Assembly: GCA_016801885.1 (NCBI GenBank)
Contig: CM028889.1
Location: 11,471,001-11,535,000 of the forward strand
From: Toxotes chatareus
Lineage: Eukaryota; Chordata; Actinopteri; Toxotidae
DNA length: 64,000 bases
Direction: 5' to 3'
Part shown: positions 1 to 10,600 of the stretch, piece after piece
Numbering within the stretch: the first letter of the stretch is position 1
Layout: each line of letters opens with the position of its first letter
The notes under the pieces: generated by a model
Told to the model about the DNA's origin: nothing
The model's input: the letters and a program-made list of their open reading frames with translations, nothing else
Database searches by the model: none
Translations under genes and position numbers: made by a program

Positions 1-3000
1 ACAATTTGAGGCAAAAAATTTTTTGACTTTTTTTGTCCAAAAAACACGCCATACTATACTATGATGTTTTTTATGACATTTTGAGGTAAAAAAATTCTTG
101 ACTTTTTTTGGCCGATTTTGACGCCATACTATACTATGATGTTTTTTATGACATTTTGAGGCCTTACTAAAGTATGACTTTTTTGGGCATATTTTGACCT
201 CATACCGCAGTATGACGTTTTTTATGACATTTTGAGGTCAAAAAATGTTTTGACTTTTTTTGGCATATTTTGACGCCTTACTATACTATGATGTTTTTTA
301 TGACATTTTGAGGTCAAAGAAAATTTTGACTTTTTTTGCCCGAAAAAAACGCCATACTATACTATGACGTTTTTTTATGACATTTTGACATTTTGAGGCC
401 AAAACGTTTTTTTTTTTGACTTTTTTGTCCAAAAAAAACGGCATACTATACTATATGCGTTTTTTTATGAAATTTTGAGGTCTTACTAAACTAAATGTTG
501 ACTTTTTTTGGCATATTTTGACCTCATACACGGTATGACGTTTTTTATGACATTTTGAGGTTAAAAATGTTGACTTTTTTTGGCCGATTTTGAATACTAT
601 ACTATGATGTTTTTTATGACATTTTGAGGTAAAAAAATTTTTTTGACTTTTTTTGGCCGATTTTGACTTTTTTGATTTTATGACATTTTATACTATACTA
701 TGACTTTTTTTTTATGACATTTTGAGGTAAAAAAAATTTTTGACTTTTTTGGTCGATTTTGACGTTTTTTATGACATTACTATACTATGGCGATTTTTTT
801 ACTATGACATTTTGAGGTCTTACTAAAGTATGACTTTTTTTGGGCATATTTTGACCTCATACCACGGTATGGCGTTTTTTATAATATTTTGAGGTCAAAA
901 AAATTTTTTGACTTTTTTGGCCGATTTTGACGCCTTACTATACTACTATGACGTTTTTTTATGACAATTTGAGGCAAAAAATTTTTTGACTTTTTTTTGT
1001 CCGAAAAAAACACGCCATACTATACTATGAGCGTTTTTTATGACATTTGAGACGCAAAAATTTTTTTGACTTTTTTTTCAAAAAAACGCCATACTATACT
1101 ATGACGTTTTTTATGACATTTTGAGGTAAAAAAGTTTTTTTGACTTTTTTTGAAACCTTACTATACTATGACGTTTTTTATGACATTTTGAGTAAAAAAA
1201 AACTTTTTGACTTTTTTGGCCGATATTTAACATTTTTTTACTATACTATGACGTTTTTTTTTTATGACATTTTGAGGTCAAAAAATTTTGACTTTTTTTT
1301 TTTGGCCGATTTTGATGTTTTTTATACTATACTATGACGTTTTTTATGACATTTTGAGGTCAAAAATGTTTTTTTGACATTTTTTTTTTGCCGAAAAAAA
1401 CGCCATACTATACTATGACGTTTTTTATGACATTTTGAGGTCAAAAATTTTTTTGACTTTTTTTGTCCAAAAAACGCTATACTATACTATGATGTTTTTA
1501 TGACATTTTGAGGCATAAAAACTATTTTTTTTGAATTTTTTTTGCCTTAAAAAAAAAAAAAACGGCATAGTATACTATATACTATGACGTTTTTATGACA
1601 TTTTGAGGTAAAAAAATGTTGACTTTTTTTGGCCGATTTTGAAACCTTACTATACTATGACGTTTTTTATGACATTTTGAGGTAAAAAAAAATGTTTGAA
1701 TTTTTTTTGGCCGAAAAAAAACGCCATACTATACTATGACGTTTTTTATGACATTTTGAGGTCTTACTAAAGTATGACTTTTTTGGCGATATTTTGACCT
1801 TATATATTTGAGGTATGACGATTTTTTTTTTATGACATTTTGAGGTCAAAAATTTTTTGACTATTTTTTTTTTGGCCGATTTTGACGCCATTTTACTATA
1901 CTACTATGACGTTTTTTATGACATTTTGAGGTCAAAAATTTTTGACTTTTTTTGCCGTAAAAAAAAAACCCCATACTATACTATGCGTTTTTTATGACAT
2001 TTTGAGGTTTTTTTGAATTTTTTATTTTGAGGTCAAAAAAAAAAAAAAACGGCATATATACTATGACGTTTTTTACATTTTGAGGTGAAAAAAAAAATGT
2101 TGACTTTTTGGCCGACCTTACTTTTTGGCCGATTTTTACTATACCATTTTTTTATGACATTTTGAGGTAAAAAAAAATGTTTGAATTTTTTGGCCGAAAA
2201 AAACGCTTTATACATACTATACTATGGCGTTTTTTATGACATTCTGAGGCCTTACTAAAGTATGACTTTTTTTGGCATATTTTGACCTCATACCGCGGTA
2301 TGACGTTTTTTTATGACATTTTGAGGTCAAAAATTTTTTTGACTTTTTTTGGCCGATTTTGACGCCTTACTATACTATGACGTTTTTTATGACATTTTGA
2401 GGTCAAAAAATTTTTTGACTTTTTTGCCCGAAAAACCCCATACTATACTATGACGTTTTTTATGACATTTTGAGGTATAAAAAAATTCTTGAGTTTTTTT
2501 GGCCGATTTTTAAACCTTACTATACTATGACGTTTTTTATGACATTTTGAGGTAAAAAAAAAAAATTTGACTTTTTTGGCCGATTTTAACGCTTTACTAT
2601 ACTATGACGTTTTTCATGACATTTTGAGGTCTTACTAAAGTATGACTTTTTTTTGGCATATTTTGACCTCATACCACGGTATGACGTTTTTTATGACATT
2701 TTGAGGTCAAAAATTTTTTTGACTTTTTTGCCGAAAAACCCCTATACTATACTATGACGTTTTTATGACAATTTGAGGTAAAAAAAAAATTTTTTTGACT
2801 TTTTTTTTGTTTGAGGCAAAAAAAAACACGCCATATACTATACTATGACGTTTTTTATGACATTTTGACGCAAAAATTTTTTTTGACTTTTTTTGCCCGA
2901 AAAAAACGCCATACTATACTATGACGTTTTTTATGACATTTTGAGTTTTTTTTGGCCGATTTTGAAACCTTACTATACTATGACGTTTTTTATGACATTT

Positions 3001-3423
3001 TGAGGTAAAAAAAAAAATTTGACTTTTTTGGCCGATTTTAACGCCTTACTATACTATGACGTTTTTTATGACATTTTGACGCCAAAAAATGTTTTGACTT
3101 TTTTTTGCGCGAAAAAAACGCCATACTATACTATGACGTTTTTTATGACATTTTGAGGTCAAAAATTTTTTTGACTTTTTTTGCCCGAAAAAAAAAAACG
3201 CCATACTATGATGTTTTTTATGACATTTTGAGGTGAAAAAAATGTTTGAATTTTTTTGGCAAAAAAAAAAAACGGCATACTATACTATGACGTTTTTTAT
3301 GACATTCTGAGGTAAAAAAAAAATGTTGACTTTTTTTGGCCGATTTTGACGCCATACCATTTTTTATGACATTTTGACGCCAAAAAAATGTTTGAATTTT
3401 TTTGGCCAAAAAAAAAAACGCCA

Positions 3424-3895
3424 TACTATACTATGACGTTTTTTATGACATTCTGAGGTCAAAAAAAATGTTGACTTTTTTTGGCCGATTTTGACGCCAT
3501 ACTATACTATGATGTTTTTTATGACATTTTGAGGCCTTACTAAAGTATGACTTTTTTTGGCATATTTTGACCTCATACCGCGGTATGACGTTTTTTATGA
3601 CATTTTGAGGTCAAAAAAATTTTTGACTTTTTTTGCCCGAAAAAACCCCATACTATACTATGACGTTTTTAATGACAATTTGAGGCAAAAATTTTTTTTG
3701 CCTTTTTTTGTCCAAAAAACACGCCGTACTATACTATGACGTTTTTTATGACATTCTGAGGTCAAAAAAAATGTTGACTTTTTTTGGCCGATTTTGACGC
3801 CATACTATACTATGATGTTTTTTATGACATTTTGAGGCCTTACTAAAGTATGACTTTTTTTGGCATATTTTAACCTCATACCGCGGTATGACGTT
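3424..3895. repeat. ~303-bp higher-order repeat inside the satellite
   Basis: The run starting at 3424 (with the private ACATTCTGAGG variant, a GATTTTGACGCC linker, an ACTAAAGTATGAC unit and a palindrome unit) recurs in the same order from 3727 with very few changes. The period of 303 bp is about eight 38-bp monomers. Confidence 0.75.
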
Positions 3896-5152
3896 TTTTA
3901 TGACATTTTGAGGTCAAAAAATGTTTTGACTTTTTTTGGCATATTTTGACATCATACCGCGGTATGACGTTTTTAATGACATTTTGAGGTCAAAAATTTT
4001 TTTGACTTTTTTTGGCCGATTTTGACACCTTACTATACTATGATGTTTTTTATGACATTTTGAGGTCAAAGAAAATTTTGACTTTTTTTGCCCGAAAAAA
4101 ACGCCATACTATACTATGACGTTTTTTATGACATTTTGAGGCCAAAAATTTTTTTGACTTTTTTTGCCCGAAAAAAACGGCATACTATACTATGACGTTT
4201 TTTATGACATTTTGAGGTCTTACTAAAGTATGACTTTTTTTGGCATATTTTGACCTCATACCACGGTATGACGTTTTTTATAATATTTTGAGGTCAAAAA
4301 AAATGTTGACTTTTTTTGGCCGATTTTGACACCTTATTATACTATGACGTTTTTTATGAAATTTTGAGGCCAAAAATTTTTTTGACTTTTTTTGCCTGAA
4401 AAAAAACGCCATACTATACTATTACGTTTTTTATGACATTTTGAGGTCAAAAAATTTTTGACTTTTTTTGCCCGAAAAAAACGCCATGCTATACTATGAC
4501 GTTTTTTATGACATTATGAGGTAAAAAAATTTTTGAGTTTTTTTGGCCAATTTTTAAACCTTACTATACTATGATGTTTTTTATGACATTTTGACGGCAA
4601 AAATTTTTTTTGACTTTTTTTGCCCGAAAAAAAGTCATACTATACTATGACGTTTTTTATGACATTTTGAGGTGAAAATTTTTTTTGACTTTTCTTGTCC
4701 GATTTTGACGCCATACTATACTATGACGTTTTTTATGACATTTTGAGGCCAAAAAATTTTTTGACTTTTTTTTGCCCGAAAAAAAACGCCATACCATTTT
4801 TTATGACATTTTGACGCCAAAAAAATGTTTGAATTTTTTTGGCCAAAAAAAAAAACGCCATACTATACTATGACGTTTTTTTATGACATTTTGAGGTTAA
4901 AAAAATTTTTGACTTTTTTTGCCCGAAAAAAACGCCGTACTATACTACATTTTGAGGCCTTACTAAAGTATGACTTTTTTCTTGCATATTTTGACGCCTT
5001 ACTATACTATGACGTTTTTAATGACATTGTGAGGTAAAAAAATTTTTTTGACTTTTTTTGTCCGAAAAACATGCCATACTATACTATGACGTTTTTTATG
5101 ACATTTTGAGGCAAAAATTTTTTTTGACTTTTTTTGTCCGAAAAACACGCCT

Positions 5153-5456
5153 TACTATACTATTACGTTTTTTATGACATTTTGAGGAAAATTTTTTTTT
5201 TGACTTTTTTTGGCCAGTTTTGACGCCTTACTATACCATGAGGTTTTTTATGACATTTTGAGGTCAAAAATTTTTTTGACTTTTTTTGCCCGAAAAAAAC
5301 GCCATACTATACTATTACGTTTTTTATGACATTTTGAGGAAAATTTTTTTTTTGACTTTTTTTGGCCAGTTTTGACGCCTTACTATACCATGAGGTTTTT
5401 TATGACATTTTGAGGTCAAAAATTTTTTTGACTTTTTTTGCCCGAAAAAAACGCCA
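5153..5456. repeat. Exact 152-bp tandem duplication inside the satellite
   Basis: The segment 5153-5304 is repeated base for base at 5305-5456, including private variants (ACTATTACG, GGCCAGTTTTGACG, ATACCATGAGG). The period of 152 is four 38-bp monomers, a two-dimer higher-order unit. The identity implies a recent amplification step. Confidence 0.88.
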
Positions 5457-6519
5457 TACTATACTATGACGTTTTTTATGACATTTTGAGGTAAAAAAAA
5501 ATTCGGACTTTTTTTGTCTGAAAAACACCCCATACTATACTATGACGTTTTTTTATGACATTTTGAGGTCAAAACATTTTTTGACTTTTTTTGGCCGTTT
5601 TTGACACCTTACTATACTATGACGTTTTTTATGACATTTTGAGGTCAAATTTTTTTTTGACTTTTTTATGACGCTTTACTATACTATGACGTTTTTTATG
5701 ACATTTTGAGGTCTTACTAAAGTATGACTTTTTTTGGCATATTTTGACCTCATACCGTGGTATGACGTTTTTTATGACATTTTGACGCCACATTTTTTTT
5801 TGACCTTTTTTGCCCAAAAAAACGCCATACTATACTATGACGTTTTTTATGACATTTTGAGGTCAAAATTTTTTTTTACTTTTTTTGGCCGATTTCGACG
5901 CCTTACTATACTATGACGTTTTTTATGACATTTTGAGGCCTTACTAAAGTATGACTTTTTTTTGGCATATTTTGACGCCTTACTATACTATGACATTTTT
6001 AATGACATTGTGAGGTTAAAAAAAAAAATTGACTTTTTTTGGCCGATTTTTACGCCTTACTATACTATGATGTTTTTTTATGACATTTTGAGGTAAAAAA
6101 AAATGTTGACTCTTTTTGGCTGATTTCGATGCCATACTATACTATGACGTTTTTTATGACATTTTGAGGCCTTACTAAATTATGACTTTTTTTGGCATAT
6201 TTTGACGCTTTACTATAATATGACATTTTTTGGCATATTTTTAGGCCATACTAAAGTATAATTTTTTTTGGCCTATTTTTAAGCCTTACTATACTATGAC
6301 CATTTTTATGACATTTTGAGGCTACACTAAAGTATGACTTTTTTGGCCTATTTTGAAGCCTTACTATACTATGACGTTTTTTGGCATATTTTGAGGCCAT
6401 ACTAAAGTATGACTTTTTTGGTCTATTTTGAAGCCTTACTATACTATGACAATTATTTTGGTATATTTTGAGGCCATACTAAAGTATGTAATTATGTAAG
6501 TGTAACTACCGCCCCTCCC

Positions 6520-7525
6520 CCCTTTACTCAGTGCAAACACAGGCCGCAAACACATTGATCAATCACGTGCGGCTTGAAGAAAAAGGAGAAAATGGTGGAA
6601 AAAAACGGCTCCCACATCACTAACAGTTACAGCAGCACACAAACAACAGCAGCCGCTTACTGACGGAGGTGCTCTGTCCATGCAATGTCGGAGTTTTTAA
6701 ACAGAAAAATGAGACGAAATAAAATTGTAGCCTAGTATTCCTGCAATAAACGGATTCTGAGAGCACGGAACAGACTGCAACAGCGTTCCTAACATTAGCT
6801 GCTCCGGTCCTCTATCTGTATCAGCAGCGACCATAAATCGGCAATTAAGTCATAAGCCAGCGGCAAAATATGCCAATACATGCTAATTAGTGCAAACATC
6901 CCGATAAAGTAGTGAGAAATTTACTTACCAAAAAAACTGCAACACAGACTCCTTCGACCATCAGTTTGTACAGTCTACACTACAACAAGCCATACTGTCA
7001 CAAAGACCTATCCAAAAATTGGCAAACGCGGACACTGCAGCCCCTGTCAACCGCTGGAGGTAGCCGAAGGCCTCTGGATGTAGCCGCCCAGCCCAGCCAA
7101 TGTTTTAACAAAGAGCTAACTGTCAGTGTCTGTCTATGGAGCTGTCACTCAACATAACCACGCCCTAATTTATGTAAGAATTCTAAGCCTAAATAACACT
7201 ACAACGGTTGTGGTACAACAGTGTTCACAGAGGTGGAAACTATCAATAGAGACCAAAACAAAAAATGTACCAGGCTGTAAATGTGCTTTTTTAGGCTGTA
7301 AAGTTGGCTATTTTAACATGGGGGTCAGTGGAGAATTGCTCACTTCTGGAGCCAGCCCCCAGTGGCAGCCGAGGAACTGCAGCTTTTTGAACGCGGAAGT
7401 GATCCTCACAGCTGAAACTTACAACTCCCCCCTTGGGGTTAACCCATCATTGGCTACCCCTGTTAGGAATGGTATTGCTTTGTTATTTATATTGTGGTTA
7501 TGGATTGTAGACTTGCCATTTTAGC
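6520..7525. repeat. Interspersed repeat of a common teleost family
   Basis: I recognise 7240-7420 (GTTGGCTATTTTAACATGGG, TGGAGCCAGC, GAGGAACTGCAG..., GCGGAAGTGATC) as a sequence repeated in many teleost genomes. The neighbouring 7000-7170 part (AGCCGAAGGCCTCTGG, TCTATGGAGCTGTCACTCAA) often accompanies it. It is probably a non-autonomous DNA element. I could not define terminal inverted repeats, so the limits are approximate. A 132-codon open frame at 7126-7524 is part of the repeat and shows no conserved domain. Confidence 0.6.
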
Positions 7526-7600
7526 ACCTTTTTGGAGCCAGTTATCTAGAACATAAACACACTAATATCAAAACTAGCTCTGTAGATAATAAAGGCTTAC

Positions 7601-7643
7601 CTTTTTCCATGAGTGATGGCATCATAGAGCTCAGGTCGCTGAA
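7601..7643 (-). CDS. rfx2: rfx2 coding exon 16 (last one in the window)
   Basis: A 43-nt exon between ATTACAG and G/GTAAGCC encoding FSDLSSMMPSLMEK plus one base, matching the position of FNDLASLSLTLLDK in human RFX2. Nothing resembling the final exon (human ends ...SDPNHSLQGI) is seen between 7600 and 1, so the terminal exon is probably left of the window beyond the satellite. If the intron were retained, the frame would add 19 codons and stop just below 7560. Confidence 0.85.
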
Positions 7644-10600
7644 CTGTAATTCAAGAGATGGGAGAGCATTAGTCCACAAAACAGCAATTTTCAACATAAT
7701 TTTCACCACCGTTATTTCAATGTTTTGAGCAGCCAGAGCAGTTTCAGTTATCTTCTCTCTTACCTCTCCCATGACAGCAATGGGAGTTTCTCCAGTGGCC
7801 TGAGCCACACGATGTTCCACTAGGTAAAACATGTACTCATCATATAGAAGACGGATGAGGTGAAAAGAACCAAAACTGGCTGCACTACGCAGAGTTAGGT
7901 CTCTGATCACCATGGAGCTACAGGAGGGAGAGAGAGGGAGAATAGCAGAGAAATAATCGATAAAACTTGTGTCATATATATCTGTATTGAACTTTACAGC
8001 CCAAAAATCATTTTAAAAATAGACAAGTGATCCCAAGTTACCTGTAGAAAGACCATTTGAGCAGGAACTGGCGTGCAGCTTTGGGGAAGCTCGGGCTGCC
8101 CTGGTGGGGCTTCAGGACCTGAGAGACCACGTTGTCAAGCCAGGTAGCCCACTGATCCAGAGAGCTCTGCTGCTGCAGGGTGACTTTAAAGTCCTGCTCC
8201 AGACGCTGAACCACGCTCTCGTCACACTGACACACCCATGACGCCTGCTCCTGTTAGACAAAACAAACACAACCAGCCACATTCAGCAAGAAACCACAAC
8301 ATACAGTCAGAGGTGGAAAACTGAACCTTATGCAGCATGAACGCACACATCTGACATTTTAACATGAAGTTTTGACTGCTGATGAAGCAGGAAGCTGGCG
8401 GGCAGGTTTACCTGGACGTTAGCAAAGTCCACTCGGTTGAGGTCGGAGAGCATCTGGTTGATTTGGGAGGTGTTCTGCAGGACGGCACGAGCTGCCTGGG
8501 CCAGGTGGTTCAGACTGGTGTAACGTCTCAGAGTCTGGGCAAACGCACTGACCACTGCCACCTACACCACACAGAGAAGCAGATAATACACAGTAATGTT
8601 TTAATGCTTTTTTTTTTTTAATATTACTGAAGTCAGTTTTCATTCAAACAGAGCATAAACTCAGTTGTTGCCAAGACCACATCTGACACACCTACCCATA
8701 TTAACACATTTAATTACATTAACACATTTACTGCATTTTAATCATTGCTGTATCTTGCAACTAGACAAATACAAATTAACAATGATGCACATATCAAGTG
8801 AACTGAAGCAAACTTATATAGTAACATATTAAGTCTAATAAAATGACCCGTTGAGATCACACATCAGCCACACAAAATGTAAAAGGTAATATTAAAGACT
8901 GAAGATTTGAGGCAAAGTGATAGAATTAAAAGCCTTAAAACATTTGATAAAGGACACTTGACTATAGTGTATATACTTCAATGTCATATAATCCACATAA
9001 AACGTGCACACGCAGTCTAACAGACATTGGAAAGTGGACCAGAGTTTTTCTCACTACCTTGGTGCGGATAATCTCCTGAGGAAAGCTGGTCATGGCGTTA
9101 GTCAGCCAGCCCTCCAGACTCTTAGCAAAGTTGCGAATGGCCTGAGTGAGAGTGCCTGAAGAAAGAAAACAGCCTGGATTACATGCTGACTTCAATTTCA
9201 AGTAATGCTGTCAAAGAATAAACACCAAAATCTGCTTTGGTATCACTTCTTTAGTTTGTATTTCTTAGAGTGAGCTGATTCGGGAATGTTGGGACAACAA
9301 CCCTCCATCTCGTTACAATTTGTCCTACAGAGCGGAACAGTCGACTAATCAAGTAGTCAACAGGAAATAATTCTGAATTTTTAAGTAATTTTTAAAGGAA
9401 AATCGCCAAAAAAAAATCACAAGTTCTAACTTCTCAAATGTAAGTATTTTATACTTCTATTATAATTATAAACTGAATACCTTTAGGTATTTAACTGTTG
9501 GTCAGATAAAACAACTCATTTAAGTATACTGACTTGGGAAGTAGTGATGGACACTTTGCACTAATTTCTGATATTTTAAGGACCAAACAATTAATCAAAA
9601 ATAATACCTGGGTAATAAATGAATAATGAAAATACTCATTAATTACAGCCTCAGGGTCCTACATTTTCTCTACTTCACGGTATCCTATCAAAACAAAAAC
9701 CTCAGCAGTACTGACTGGGAACAGGACGCAGGACATCAGGGATGAGGATCTCCACTAGAGCCTGGTAGAGGATGTGATCACAGCTCCTCATCCATAGTCT
9801 GACTGGTTCATATTTACAGAGAGCCACCAGCTTCTCTCTGGGAATCACACCTTCCAGGTCATCATCACTACACACAGAACAAACAAAAACAAAACTAAAA
9901 CCCAAACTGTAAATAGCAACATTTTGCAAATAAACAATCTTCTAAACTCAGCAGACAATCGGCTAAAAAGACTGACAATTTTTTTTTGTAGCTCAGGCTA
10001 TAGACAGTATATGTTAATTAAATCCTTAACAGTGGTTTTCTTTTCTACACTGAAGCATTAGCTCCTCCTCTGTGTGATCTGACCTGTTGGGGATGGTGGT
10101 ATTTCCGTCACTAGATGGCGGTGTTGCATACCAAAAGGTCTGCCAGAGTTTCTCAATATAGTGGAACTGGAGGTTCATCACCACATCCAAAGTAGCCTGC
10201 AGGAGAGTGGCAAAGGAGGGAGGAAGGGAATGAGGGGGAGGGAAGAGAGGAGGGAAAAGGGGGGGTGGGGGTTCAAAACATACAGAGCTAAACCATGGCA
10301 ACCAGACACACAACAAAGTTTCTACAGGCAGGCAGGCAGGCTCTCGCTCACTCCGGGCCCTGGTTAGACAATGAGCCAGCTTAAACACAGCTCCCTGCAC
10401 ATTAATCATCAGGAGGATCCTAAAGACCACATTTATGCTTCATTGGGATTTTTTTTTAAGTTGACTTCAATCTTCTTCTTTTTTTTTTTTTTTTTTTAAT
10501 CTTGGTTGTCTTTATGAAGCAGATTAGTCTTGTAGATTTATGCATGCATGTGCCTTGTTTTAGTGGTAAGGCAGTGACCTGAACTAACCCAAGTGACTTC

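Larger units (their letters stand above)
1..6490. repeat. AT-rich satellite/minisatellite array (~38-bp monomer, ~76-bp dimer)
   Basis: The whole stretch is a degenerate tandem array. The recurrent core is TACTATACTATGACG, a T-run, then ATGACATTTTGAGG. Between successive cores there are three kinds of linker: one ending GCCCGAAAAAAACGCCA, one with GGCCGATTTTGACGCC, and one with ACTAAAGTATGAC...GGCATATTTTGACC followed by a CG-containing palindrome. At the right edge (about 6280-6490) the units are simpler, alternating 37-40-bp monomers that begin GCCTTACTATACTATGAC or GCCATACTAAAGTATGAC. This suggests the ~76-bp unit is a diverged dimer. The array is cut by the left edge of the window, so its true size is unknown. 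Open frames in it are low-complexity F/K/Y-rich readings of the repeat and are not genes. Confidence 0.95.

Noticed and set aside
1..6480. Regularly spaced repeats reminiscent of a CRISPR array, and many short open frames rich in F, K and Y
   Set aside because: Period is ~38-76 bp without unique spacers, the 'spacers' are variants of the same monomer, and the genome is a vertebrate. The frames are readings of T/A runs on both strands.
7126..7524. 132-codon open frame as a gene
   Set aside because: Lies inside a dispersed fish repeat; no splice framing or conserved domain.
10026..10430. 134-codon minus-strand frame as a separate protein
   Set aside because: It is rfx2 coding exon 10 extended into introns on both sides; the proline-rich part is the GA-rich intronic tract read on the opposite strand.
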